From NCBI GenBank assembly GCA_937872385.1, contig CALMSO010000027.1, forward strand, positions 62,001 to 126,000: 64,000 nucleotides of DNA. Direction: 5' to 3'. Numbering within the stretch: the first letter of the stretch is position 1; every line of letters starts with the position of its first letter. The position numbers were made by a program, and so were the translations under genes. The notes under the pieces were generated by a model. That model made no database searches, was not told where the DNA came from, and saw only the letters and a list, made by a program, of their open reading frames with translations. Origin of the DNA: an uncultured Saprospiraceae bacterium (lineage in GTDB: Bacteria; Bacteroidota; Bacteroidia; Chitinophagales; Saprospiraceae). Positions 25,281-36,149 of this stretch are shown here, piece after piece.

Positions 25281-25467
25281 TACATAAACAACTGATTATC
25301 AATAGATAATAGATATTAGATGCCAGACTTTAGGACGGGACGCTGTTCGCTGTTTGCTGTTTGCCGCACAGTCAGTAAGCGCTATATCCTCAACCCCCTC
25401 AACTTTTCTAACCCTTTCAACCCTTCTAACCCCATTCCCCTATTCACCAATAACAATGTCCCATTCC
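25281..25467 (-). repeat. Family B intergenic repeat, copy B1
   Basis: Lies between the etfB stop and the etfA start. Read in the direction of transcription: GGAATGGGACATTGTT, then GAATGGGG/AGGGTTG-type heptamers, CTGTGCGGC, AACAGCG-type heptamers, GTCCTAAAGTCTGGCATCTAA, TATCTAT heptamers, and the terminal TGATAATCAGTTGTTTATG. Aligns with B2 and B3. Confidence 0.7.
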
Positions 25468-25481
25468 TTAAAACCATTATA

Positions 25482-26225
25482 TTATATCACCTTTGCCTCC
25501 TCGTGCAGCAGGCGCACCAATTCGTCCATATTATTAGGATCAATAAGCTTGACGGCTGACTTAGGCGGCGGCAATTCGTATTGTACAGCTACTACCGGAT
25601 CAGCAAAATCAACTGGCGCGATTACCGTTAAGGGCTTCTTTTTTGCCATCATGATGCCTTTCATATTGGCGATGCGCTGCTCGGCCAGCCCTTTGGCAGC
25701 ACTAATAACAAAAGGCGTTTCTACGGCCACTTTCTCGGCACCCCCTTCAATATCGCGGGTGATGGTAGCGGTATTACCATTCATGTCTAAATGGCTGGCG
25801 TAGGAAATAAAAGGCAAATCGAGCATTTCGGCGAGCATGGCGCCCACCTCGGAGCCATTATAATCAATGGTTTCCTTGCCGAGGAAGATGATGTCGAAAC
25901 TCTCTTTGGCGGCATAAGCAGCGATTTGGCGGGCTACGTACATGGCGCTCTGCGGCTCGGCGTCAATGCGCACCGCTTCGTCGGCACCGATAGCCAAGCC
26001 CTTGCGAATGACGGAATCATTGGCAGCTGCCCCCACATTGATCAGCGTCACTTTGCCTCCGCCAGCAGCTTCGCACAGTTCGAGGGCGCGCACCAAGGCG
26101 TACCACTCGTCATAAGGATTCATAATGTATTGTATCCCGTTGGTATCCAGGGCGGTACCTTCGGCGTTGAAGGCAATTTTAGTGGTTGTATCTGGTGTCT
26201 TACTTACACAAACGAGTAATTTCAT
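25482..26225 (-). CDS. etfB: Electron transfer flavoprotein beta subunit
   Basis: 247 residues from the ATG at 26225 (MKLLVCVSKTPDTTTKIAFN); the upstream in-frame ATG at 26327 would add 34 residues unlike the family. Family features: NPYDEWYALVRALEL, KVTLINVG, DEAVRID, FDIIFLGKETIDYNGSEVGAMLAEMLDLPFIS (AMP/FAD binding) and a C-terminal VAPVDFADPVV..ELPPPKSAVKLI segment. Forms the EtfAB heterodimer used by acyl-CoA dehydrogenases. A TATCTTTG box lies at 26310-26303 and a palindrome shared with the fadH-like gene at 26339-26360. Confidence 0.95.
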   Translation of the reverse strand: MKLLVCVSKTPDTTTKIAFNAEGTALDTNGIQYIMNPYDEWYALVRALELCEAAGGGKVTLINVGAAANDSVIRKGLAIGADEAVRIDAEPQSAMYVARQIAAYAAKESFDIIFLGKETIDYNGSEVGAMLAEMLDLPFISYASHLDMNGNTATITRDIEGGAEKVAVETPFVISAAKGLAEQRIANMKGIMMAKKKPLTVIAPVDFADPVVAVQYELPPPKSAVKLIDPNNMDELVRLLHEEAKVI

Positions 26226-26302
26226 TGCAAAAACTTTATAGTAGTGTTGATAGAAAATTTGGAAACAGCATTGCGGCAAGCAGCCACATACTAAGGTTGA
26301 AG

Positions 26303-26310
26303 CAAAGATA
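26303..26310 (-). promoter_or_regulatory. Candidate -7 box (TATCTTTG) for etfB
   Basis: Exact TAnnTTTG match on the minus strand, 78 bases before the etfB ATG and 29 bases downstream (in transcription) of the palindrome at 26339-26360. Confidence 0.45.
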
Positions 26311-26338
26311 ATGGAAATCTTCGACAAGGCTGCTGTGA

Positions 26339-26360
26339 ATTTAGCGAATTTTCGCTAAAT
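26339..26360. promoter_or_regulatory. Palindromic operator candidate upstream of etfB
   Basis: Two perfect 10-base arms ATTTAGCGAA / TTCGCTAAAT around a TT spacer. Its core TAGCGAA-TT-TTCGCTA recurs with spacer AA upstream of the fadH-like gene (34085-34100). It lies upstream of the predicted -7 box of etfB. Confidence 0.55.
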
Positions 26361-26410
26361 ATTATCAATACAACAAATCCCTTGCGTTTCAGTTCGGACA
26401 GAAGGCTGAC

Positions 26411-27547
26411 TCAGTCTGTTTTTGGGGTTGTTTCGGCAGGTTCTACCTCATCGAGGCGGTTAGTAAATTGCTGTACAATTTTGAACCGGCTAAGAAAAGT
26501 ACGCGCGATGACCCGCACCACGGTGTAGGTAGGAATAGCCAGCACCATGCCGAGAATGCCGTTGAGCTGTGCGCCGACTAATATGACGATAAAAATTTCT
26601 AAGGGATGCGCCTTGACCGTACTCGAATAAATGAGTGGCATCAACACATAATTGTCGAGCATTTGCACCGTGACAAACACCAGCGCTACTTTGCCCGCCA
26701 GCGGCAGCAGCACACCGTTGAAATCTGCTTCCAGATTGGTTGTGATAGCAATCAGCACTCCCAGCATACCGCCCAGTAGCGGCCCGAGGTAAGGAATGAG
26801 GTTGAGCAAGGCCGCGAAAAAGCCAATTAGCACCGCATTTTTCACACCGAGAATGGAAAGAAAAACCGATACATACACTGCGATAATCAGCACCTGTAGG
26901 GCCACGCCGCCGAAGTAGCGCGTCAGCATCCGGCTGATATCGTCAATAGCTTCCCGGGTGCGGGCTTCGTGCTTTTCGGGTACCAGTGCGGTGACAAAAC
27001 TGGCGAACATTCCTTGCTCCTGCAAAAAGAAAAACGTGATAAACGCCACCGAAAAAAGCCCCACCAGCAGTGTTGAAAAGGCAGAAATAGACGAGCTGAA
27101 AAACGCGCTGATACTGGAAGGATTGAGCACATTGGTGAGGGTTTCGCGTACAATTTGCTCCGGCGAGCGGCTGTCCAACTCCACGCCGTGTCTGACCAGC
27201 CAAGTATTGATTTTTGCTAATGGCTCCTGCAAAGAGCGCCCCACGGCGGCATAATCCACTTTTGCCAAAGCATTGGCTTCTTGCACTACTAAGGGCAAAA
27301 ACAATAAGACAACGCCCAATAATAACATGAAAAAACACAGTAATGTAAGCACGGCCGCACCGCCCGCGCCCAGCCGAAACCGCCCCGTGCGCACATAGCG
27401 CTGGAAAAAACGCATCAGCGGCTGCCCCAGCATGGCCAGCACCCACGAAATAATGACCCACATCACCAATGTGCTGAAGGTATAAATCAGGTATCCCACC
27501 AGTAGTACCGATACTCCGATGGTAATATAACGAGAATAATTTTTCAT
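26411..27547 (-). CDS. AI-2E family (PerM/YhhT) membrane transporter
   Basis: 378 residues from the ATG at 27547 (MKNYSRYITIGVSVLLVGY); a longer frame to 27682 is not supported. About eight hydrophobic segments in the order usual for the AI-2 exporter-like superfamily, with the conserved block NLIPYLGPLLGGMLGVLIA and the C-terminal HPLEIFIVILVGAQLNGILGMVLAIPTYTVVRVI. Members export AI-2 or act as Na+/H+ antiporters; the substrate here is not determinable. A TATCTTTG box lies 60 bases upstream (27614-27607). Confidence 0.9.
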   Translation of the reverse strand: MKNYSRYITIGVSVLLVGYLIYTFSTLVMWVIISWVLAMLGQPLMRFFQRYVRTGRFRLGAGGAAVLTLLCFFMLLLGVVLLFLPLVVQEANALAKVDYAAVGRSLQEPLAKINTWLVRHGVELDSRSPEQIVRETLTNVLNPSSISAFFSSSISAFSTLLVGLFSVAFITFFFLQEQGMFASFVTALVPEKHEARTREAIDDISRMLTRYFGGVALQVLIIAVYVSVFLSILGVKNAVLIGFFAALLNLIPYLGPLLGGMLGVLIAITTNLEADFNGVLLPLAGKVALVFVTVQMLDNYVLMPLIYSSTVKAHPLEIFIVILVGAQLNGILGMVLAIPTYTVVRVIARTFLSRFKIVQQFTNRLDEVEPAETTPKTD

Positions 27548-27606
27548 ATCATACAGATTGTCAATTGAATGCAATAATTGTACGCATAATATACAATCCC
27601 TTACTG

Positions 27607-27614
27607 CAAAGATA
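27607..27614 (-). promoter_or_regulatory. Candidate -7 box (TATCTTTG) for the AI-2E family gene
   Basis: Exact TAnnTTTG match on the minus strand, 60 bases before the ATG at 27547. Confidence 0.4.
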
Positions 27615-27742
27615 GACAAATTGTGTGGAGCTGCGAAGAGTCGGTAGCGGCGCTGTTTTGGAAAAGCCCAATGCACGGGCACAGGTAAAATATTGTCTTT
27701 AAATCATGTAAATTACGTATCTTAGCGGTAAAGAAGAAGAAC

Positions 27743-28918
27743 ATGAACAATAACTTAGTAACTACACATACCAAAACATTTGCCGAGTTTTTTGCAGGAA
27801 TTGGATTAATGCGGTTGGGGCTGGAACAAGCGGGTTGGAATATTAAATTTGCCAATGATATAGATGCCAAAAAGGAGAAATTGTATCGCCATCATTTTCA
27901 GGATGAAAAAAATCATTTTGTCTTGAATGATATTCACAATCTATCAGGTGCTGATATTCCTTCCGTAACCTTAGCTACTGCTTCGTTCCCCTGTACGGAT
28001 TTGTCATTGGCAGGAAAAAGAGCAGGTTTACAGGGTCGTCAATCTTCTGCTTTTTGGGGTTTCGTTAATGTGCTAAATGAAATGGGTACGCGCTGTCCAC
28101 CACTTATTCTCTTAGAAAATGTTGAAGGCTTTTTAACATCGAACAAAGGGGATGACTTCAAAAAAGCGTTACTATCCTTAAATAAACTAGGATACGCTGT
28201 GGATGCTTTTGTTATTGATGCCTCTCGATTTGTTCCGCAGAGTCGGGTTCGTTTGTTTATTATTGGAAAAAAAAGAAGTTACTCTCAAGGTGTGAATGAT
28301 AGGCAAATTTCCTTCTACCAAAGTGAAATAAGGACTCAAAGACTGGCTAGTTTTATATTACAAAACCCCGATATTGATTGGGATATTCGGGACTTACCTC
28401 CTTTACCAAAGAGAAGCACTTCACTTGACGAGATAATTGAAGACATGTCAGACGCGTCAAAAAATTGGTGGAGTGAGGAAAGAGTTCAATACTTTTTAAA
28501 TCAAACTTTTGAAAGGCATTTTAATATCATTGAAACTGCGCTAGGTGCAGACAAGTTTTCCTACTTTACAGCATTCCGGCGAGTTCGGCAGGGTCGTTCT
28601 ATGGCAGAGATACGCTCGGATGGCATCGCTGGTTGCTTGAGAACACCTAAAGGAGGTAGTGCCCGACAGATATTGGTCAAAGTCGGAAAGGGTAAAATTA
28701 AAGTGCGATTTTTTTCTCCTCGTGAATGTGCACGGCTCATGGGTGCCGACAACTTCAAGATTACAGGAACCCTAAATGAAGCTTTGTTTGGATTTGGCGA
28801 TGCTGTCTGCGTACCTGTAGTTACATGGATTGCTCTGCATTATCTGGAACCTGCTCTGAAAGAAATAAATAACTGCCAGAAAGTATATGAATACAGAACA
28901 GCCAATGCTAGTGTTTGA
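27743..28918 (+). CDS. DNA (cytosine-5) methyltransferase of a type II restriction-modification system
   Basis: 391 residues. C5-methyltransferase motifs in order: I FAGIGLMRLGLEQAG (17-31), IV SFPCTDLSLAGKR with catalytic Cys84, VI ENVEGF (125-130), VIII QSRVRLF, then the variable target-recognition region and IX/X near RxxSPRECARLMG and GFGDAVCVPV. It methylates a cytosine in a recognition site that cannot be read from sequence, protecting the host from the partner nuclease. Its codons are visibly more AT-rich than those of neighbouring genes, pointing to recent acquisition. The next gene starts 32 bases before this one stops. Confidence 0.93.
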   Translation: MNNNLVTTHTKTFAEFFAGIGLMRLGLEQAGWNIKFANDIDAKKEKLYRHHFQDEKNHFVLNDIHNLSGADIPSVTLATASFPCTDLSLAGKRAGLQGRQSSAFWGFVNVLNEMGTRCPPLILLENVEGFLTSNKGDDFKKALLSLNKLGYAVDAFVIDASRFVPQSRVRLFIIGKKRSYSQGVNDRQISFYQSEIRTQRLASFILQNPDIDWDIRDLPPLPKRSTSLDEIIEDMSDASKNWWSEERVQYFLNQTFERHFNIIETALGADKFSYFTAFRRVRQGRSMAEIRSDGIAGCLRTPKGGSARQILVKVGKGKIKVRFFSPRECARLMGADNFKITGTLNEALFGFGDAVCVPVVTWIALHYLEPALKEINNCQKVYEYRTANASV

Positions 28919-29855
28919 AAAATGGTACAAGTCCCTCCGATTTGTATCTGTAAACAGCGGTCCTGCTAATGGCACTATAGCCGCAGCGTTGGTTGTCATA
29001 GAACGTTTGAAAGAAACTTATGATCTTGACATCGAATCTCATTTGGCCCCAGGTGGTACACAAGTAAAAGGTGTGAGTGGCACTGCAGTTGCAGTAATTT
29101 TAAAATCTTTTGGTGAAACACGACCATTCGCAAAAGAAGGCGGCAGAACCAATCGCGGCGCAGCTAGCGAAATAAAGTCGCTTCTGGCAGCTTTATCTAC
29201 ACTTCATCTCAAGGACTTTTCCTTTGAAAAACGTAATGAGCATTTGACAGCCTTTCAGCGTTATTTAGTCAATCGAATTATTGATTATCATAATCGTCAA
29301 AAAATTAAGTTCATTTTTGACAGCCAACTCTCCACATGGCAAAACATATCAAACTTATTAGAAGCAGCAGCGCAAGAAGGAAAAACCGGTTATGTCGCGC
29401 AACATTTAATTGGGGCAAAGCTAAAATTACGGTTTCCGAATATTGAAATTTCAAATGAATCTGCCAGTACCGCTGACCAACAAACAAATCGTTCAGGCGA
29501 CTTTCTAATAGGAGATACCGTTTTCCACATTACAGTTGCACCTATGCAGGGCGTATTCAAAAAATGCGAGCAAAATATTGCTGACGGGTTTAAAGTGTAT
29601 CTCTTGGTACCTGACTCAAAATTAATCTGGAGTCGTTCCATAGCAAAAGAGGTGCTGAAGAATCAAATTGCGGTCGAATCCATCGAATCATTTGTTGCTC
29701 AAAATATTGAAGAAATGAGCGCCTTCAAAAGCGATAAATTGAAGTATCAACTGGTGGCTTTTATAGAAATATATAACCAACGCATAGATGCTGTTGAAAT
29801 TGACAAATCTTTGATGATAGAACTCCCAGCCAATTTACAAAAAAAGCAGGGCTAA
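28887..29855 (+). CDS. DUF4928 family protein, probable cognate type II restriction endonuclease
   Basis: 322 residues; the start at 28887 overlaps the methyltransferase by 32 bases, and an alternative ATG at 28905 leaves a 14-base overlap. Sequence matches what I know of DUF4928 proteins, which are encoded next to C5-methyltransferases: LAPGGTQVKGVSGTAVAVILKSFGETRPFAKEGGRTNRG near the N-terminus and SGDFLIGDTVFHITVAPMQ (residues 203-221). The latter resembles a PD-(D/E)xK core with D205 and D210 but His/Thr where E-x-K is usual. Cutting the same site as the partner protects is inferred from pairing. Same AT-rich codon use as the methyltransferase. No vsr gene or controller (C) protein is present. 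Confidence 0.8.
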   Translation: MNTEQPMLVFEKWYKSLRFVSVNSGPANGTIAAALVVIERLKETYDLDIESHLAPGGTQVKGVSGTAVAVILKSFGETRPFAKEGGRTNRGAASEIKSLLAALSTLHLKDFSFEKRNEHLTAFQRYLVNRIIDYHNRQKIKFIFDSQLSTWQNISNLLEAAAQEGKTGYVAQHLIGAKLKLRFPNIEISNESASTADQQTNRSGDFLIGDTVFHITVAPMQGVFKKCEQNIADGFKVYLLVPDSKLIWSRSIAKEVLKNQIAVESIESFVAQNIEEMSAFKSDKLKYQLVAFIEIYNQRIDAVEIDKSLMIELPANLQKKQG

Positions 29856-30046
29856 TCTATTTCCGGGCGCTGCGCAAGCGGGTTGAGGCATCGCACAGAA
29901 AACCCACAGGGAAGGGCAAAAAAAGAAAGGACGATACAAATCGCCCTTTCCGATAGAAATCACCCGACTCTTGGTCCCGTCCTTGCGGACAGGAACCCAA
30001 AAGAGATTCTTGTATGTCTTGGCTGCCAATACAGGATTGGACAGGT
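29856..30046. other. Tail of the restriction-modification island with a long imperfect hairpin
   Basis: No gene called. Contains the imperfect palindrome GGTCCCGTCC-TTGC-GGACAGGAACC (29973-29997), whose outer bases TTGG/CCAA extend the pairing. It may be a REP-like palindrome or a terminator between convergent transcripts. The minus-strand frame across it (29835-30029) could encode WVPVRKDGTKSRV but has no supporting features. Confidence 0.4.
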
Positions 30047-33000
30047 TTAAAATTCTACGTTTCTGGTCTCCACTGCCTCGCCGCGCTCGTTGGTAGCACG
30101 AATTACCACCGTGTTGGTTCCTTTGGTGAGTGGCAGTGTAGCTTGCAACTTTTTTGACGCATTATCGAACGAAAAGTCATTAATCTGGGCGCTATTTACG
30201 AAAATTTTAACACTTTCTCTACTTTCTATGCGCTCTATTTTTGCAATTAGCGTACTATTGGCTACTTGCGGTCGGAATGGGTTGCTCGCAGGCTGCGAAA
30301 TAGACTCGATGACAATCAGCGGTAAATCGCCCAAATCATAGATCACTTCCGTTTCAGCGCTATCGCTGCCACCTCGGTTTTCCACTTCAATGCGCACTAA
30401 ATTTTGCCCGGCTTTCAGTTTCAAGTCAGCGCTCACTTGGCGGCTGCGGCTGTTATATACAAAATCGGTGAACGCTTCTTCGTTTAGCCACACTTTGATT
30501 TCCGCTGCCGATGCTATGTTGGTCAGAGCGGCTCGTACGGTATAAGCTCTATCTTTAACAACAATTCCCGGCTTTGAAGGTTGTGTGAAACGCACCGTAG
30601 GCTGCGCTACTTGCGCCGTCCGGCGATTGTACATCACTTTTACGGCCGCTTCGTCTTGCCCGTCGTCATTGCGCGCACTGATACGAATGGTATTTTCGCC
30701 AGTCTGCAAATCAATCGTAGCGCTGAAATCCTCGCCCGTCAAGGTGAAATTGCTAACTGGCTGATTGTTAACAGTGAACGTAACGCTGCGCGCATTGCCG
30801 ACGTTGGTAATGCGTGCGCGCACGGTTGCTTTTTCTTGGTTCGTCGTGCTATTGTCGCCTGGCTCGTTGATGCGAACAGTGGGCGGTTGTGGTGTCCGCA
30901 AACGCACATTAACCGTTGCTTCATCGGCGCCGTCGGCGGTGGCGGCCCGCACCGTCAGCGTATTATTACCCTCGCGCAAAACGATGCTGGCGCTCAAATC
31001 GCTACCGCTAAAGCTAAAATTGTTAATCAGACTGCCATTCACACGCACGGTCAGGTCGTTGCGATTGCTCACGTTCGTTACGCGGGCGCGCAAAGTTGCT
31101 GCAGCCGCACTTACGGTGCTATTGTTGGCGGGCGCACTGATGCTAACCGTAGGCGGAGCCGCACGGCGATAGCGCACATTTACTTCGTCATTATTGGCTC
31201 CACCACCGGTACGGGCTTCCACCCGGATGGTATTGTTGCCTTCGGTGAGGCTAAGAGTAGCGGTTACTTCGCGGCGGTTGGAGTCGAAATTGAAATTGCT
31301 ACCAATGCTCCGCCCGTTCAGTAACACCGTAATCTGGTCTTTGCGCTCTACATTGTCCACGCGGGCGCGCAGGCTGGCAGAAGCAGTGCCGGTTTCGCTA
31401 TTATTACTGGGGGCTTCAATGCGCACCGTAGGCGCGGGCTGCGGCCGATAGCGAATGTTGACGGTTTGCTCGTCGGAGCCATCCAGATTGGTCGCGCGGA
31501 TACGCACCGTGTTGTTGCCGATTTCTAAATTGATGCGGGCGGTCAGTTGCCCCCGGCTAAAGCTGAAATTTGAGGCATTTCGACCATTTACAAACATAGC
31601 AATGTCCCGATTGCTGTTGACATTGTCAATATTGGCGCGTACTTCTACCGACACCTCCGTGGTTTCGCTGTTATCACGCGGATTGCTAATGCGCACTACC
31701 GGCGGGCGCAGTGGGTTCACTTGCTCCTGAATGCGGCGAATCGAGACGCTTTGCCGGTCTTGTCCATCGGGATTGCTGGCGCGAATCTCCACGTCGTTAT
31801 TGCCCGTTACAAGGCTGATATTTGCATCGAAACGCCCGGTACGGCTATCAAAATTAAAATTGGTGCGGCGGTTCCCATTTACCGTAAAGGTAATGTCGTT
31901 GCGATTGCTCACGTTATCAATAATTGCTTCGATGCGTACCGATGCTTGCGTGGTAGTGGCAGTATTGCGCGCTGGCTCCGTAATGCGCACAGCAGGCGGA
32001 TAGCGCGGCGCAGGCGGCGCATCCTGATATAGAATGGTCACCTCGTCGCGGGCATCACCAGCGCGATTGCGGGCATTGACAACCACCGTATTGGCACCGT
32101 TTTCTAAAGAAATCGTGACGGCAAGCGTATTTTGACTCGCATTGAAATCAAAATTCTGTACCAAACGCCCATTGTGCGTCACGCTTATATCGCTGCGGCT
32201 GCTCACATTGCGTATCTGCGCGCTTACCCGTGCAGGGCTGAAACGACTTTCTACGCGGCTACTGGCCGGCTCGGTGATGTTCACCACAGGTGCGGCTTCT
32301 ATTGCTTCCCGGCTGATAATTACTTCGGCGGCGTCGCTACCGACCGTATTGCGGGCGCGAATTTGTACGCGGTTATCGCCTTCGCGCAAGGGAATGTTGG
32401 CGTGTAATACGCCATTTTCCAACTGGAAATCCCGCTCAGCACCATTGACAAGAAAAGTCACGTCGCGGCTGCTTTGCACGTTGTCCACCGTTGCTCGAAT
32501 GCCAAAATCAGGCTCGGCGGTGCGGGCGCTGTTGCCAGCAGGATTCGTAAAACGCACTACTGGCGCTTCGAGGCGAGGCGGCGTTGGGTTGGCAATCACT
32601 TCTTCCCGATAGAGAATGTTCACGGTTTCGCGGGCCTGTCCCTGGGCATTGCGCGCCACGATGAGCACGTCGTTGGAACCAGGATTGAGCGGTACGTCCA
32701 CCGAGAAGCGGCCATTGTCAAAACGGAAAGGCACGGAGCGACCATTTACAATACAGTCTAAGTCGGCGGCGCTGTTAATGTTGCGAATATTAGCAATGAC
32801 CAAACCATTGCCGACATTGGTAGTAAAAGGCGACCCCACTGGCGAAATCAGATTGATCTCTGGGAGCAGAGCCAGCGGCTTGTTTCTGGCGGGTTCAATA
32901 ATCCAGCGCAACCCGATATTGGTATAATGATAAGCGTCGTTTTTGGTAGCCAAATTAGGCGTGCCGTCGAGGTAGTCGGTACCTGTAAATGCTACGCGAT

Positions 33001-33730
33001 GCCCCCCGTACAGCAGAAAGCGCGGCGAAAGGTAGTAGCCCAATTCAAACCCAGCGTTGAGGTCGGCGGCAATATTGAAATTAGCGCCGTTAGGATTGCT
33101 GGCGGGGGTTTCATAATTGCCATCCAGCAGGCTGCGCAAGTCACGGCGCAGGGCCGAGCGCGAAGCATTAGGATTGATATTAGCATAGCCTTCGTAATAC
33201 TCCTGTCCTTGCGCATTGAGCTGGTCTATGGAAGCACTATACCCCACCAAACCGACCCCGCCAAAGAAGGCAAGATGCACCCGGCTGCGTTCGCGCAAAC
33301 GATTGAGCGTGAGCAAGCCTTCGAGGGCCAGCTCGCCGGTGGTAGTACGATGATTGGCAAAGGTGAAACCCTGCGCCTGACCAGGAAAATTGACGTAATC
33401 GGGCCCGAGGCTGCCATTGAGCAGGCGGTTTTCCGGCAAGGGAAAGAAGCGCTCTGTACCCAACCCGTACTGGCGTGCATAGAGAAAGCGGCCGCGCAAG
33501 TCGAAAGCGAGCGGTGCGTCGGGGCGGTAGTAATAATTTTTGCCGAGGCTGAGACCCATGCCAAAGCCGTTGAGGGTGGAGCGCACATCGCTCGACTGAT
33601 ACGACAAGCCAGCGTTGATACCAAAAGTCCAGTAGCCAGGCGTCAGTGTAGTGGTGCTCTGCTGGGCAAATGCCAAGGGCCCGCCACAGAGCAAAGCCCA
33701 GAGAATGTAGATGTTTCGGATGGTTTTCAT
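30047..33730 (-). CDS. Giant surface protein: outer-membrane N-domain plus ten Ig-like tandem repeats
   Basis: 1227 residues. Signal peptide MKTIRNIYILWALLCGGPLAFAQ. Residues ~30-290 read as an outer-membrane beta-barrel-like domain (alternating aromatic strands, FLLYGGHRVAFTGTDYLDGTPN, HYTNIGLRWI). From ~293 to the end there are ten repeats of ~90 residues. Each has the pattern P-V-R-I-(S/T)-x-P-x-x-N-S, R-A-x-I-x-N-V-x-N-R-x-D-(I/L)-T-F-x-V-N-G, (N)-F-x-F, (L)-x-x-G-x-N-x-(V/I)-x-I-x-A-x-N-x-D-G-x-D. This is a bacterial Ig-like/Big fold pattern, suggesting a stalk projecting from the cell. No T9SS tail is visible at the C-terminus (ends ETRNVEF). Single gene; function as adhesin or scaffold is inference. 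Confidence 0.88.
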   Translation of the reverse strand: MKTIRNIYILWALLCGGPLAFAQQSTTTLTPGYWTFGINAGLSYQSSDVRSTLNGFGMGLSLGKNYYYRPDAPLAFDLRGRFLYARQYGLGTERFFPLPENRLLNGSLGPDYVNFPGQAQGFTFANHRTTTGELALEGLLTLNRLRERSRVHLAFFGGVGLVGYSASIDQLNAQGQEYYEGYANINPNASRSALRRDLRSLLDGNYETPASNPNGANFNIAADLNAGFELGYYLSPRFLLYGGHRVAFTGTDYLDGTPNLATKNDAYHYTNIGLRWIIEPARNKPLALLPEINLISPVGSPFTTNVGNGLVIANIRNINSAADLDCIVNGRSVPFRFDNGRFSVDVPLNPGSNDVLIVARNAQGQARETVNILYREEVIANPTPPRLEAPVVRFTNPAGNSARTAEPDFGIRATVDNVQSSRDVTFLVNGAERDFQLENGVLHANIPLREGDNRVQIRARNTVGSDAAEVIISREAIEAAPVVNITEPASSRVESRFSPARVSAQIRNVSSRSDISVTHNGRLVQNFDFNASQNTLAVTISLENGANTVVVNARNRAGDARDEVTILYQDAPPAPRYPPAVRITEPARNTATTTQASVRIEAIIDNVSNRNDITFTVNGNRRTNFNFDSRTGRFDANISLVTGNNDVEIRASNPDGQDRQSVSIRRIQEQVNPLRPPVVRISNPRDNSETTEVSVEVRANIDNVNSNRDIAMFVNGRNASNFSFSRGQLTARINLEIGNNTVRIRATNLDGSDEQTVNIRYRPQPAPTVRIEAPSNNSETGTASASLRARVDNVERKDQITVLLNGRSIGSNFNFDSNRREVTATLSLTEGNNTIRVEARTGGGANNDEVNVRYRRAAPPTVSISAPANNSTVSAAAATLRARVTNVSNRNDLTVRVNGSLINNFSFSGSDLSASIVLREGNNTLTVRAATADGADEATVNVRLRTPQPPTVRINEPGDNSTTNQEKATVRARITNVGNARSVTFTVNNQPVSNFTLTGEDFSATIDLQTGENTIRISARNDDGQDEAAVKVMYNRRTAQVAQPTVRFTQPSKPGIVVKDRAYTVRAALTNIASAAEIKVWLNEEAFTDFVYNSRSRQVSADLKLKAGQNLVRIEVENRGGSDSAETEVIYDLGDLPLIVIESISQPASNPFRPQVANSTLIAKIERIESRESVKIFVNSAQINDFSFDNASKKLQATLPLTKGTNTVVIRATNERGEAVETRNVEF

Positions 33731-33950
33731 ACTGTTTACAGTTTAAAGGTTACAATTTCAGGGTGTACAGTTAGTCAAGGGATTATATAGGCAAGACCGC
33801 TGGCCATCAGCAATAGTTACAGCCCAAAAATTGAATTCAAATTACAATTTTAACACAATTGACACGATTTTGAAAGCGGCTTCAAGATACGGCAAGGCAG
33901 AGAGATTTTCTGAATATGTTAAGATGAATTGGCGAGTAGCAATGTTTTAA

Positions 33951-36137
<2,187 letters not shown>

Positions 36138-36149
36138 TAATATGGTGGG

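Noticed and set aside
25281..25467. CRISPR-like or minisatellite array in the family B repeats
   Set aside because: Units are 7-8 bases and degenerate, without constant direct repeats and unique spacers of CRISPR size; no cas genes.
29835..30029. Minus-strand 64-codon frame (WVPVRKDGTKSRV...) after the restriction module
   Set aside because: It is mostly the translation of a palindrome and overlaps the end of the nuclease gene; no support beyond being open.
30581..33790. Series of long plus-strand frames opposite the Ig-repeat gene
   Set aside because: They are periodic shadows of the minus-strand tandem repeats; Arg/Ala/Leu-rich with no domain features. The minus-strand protein has a signal peptide and consistent domains.
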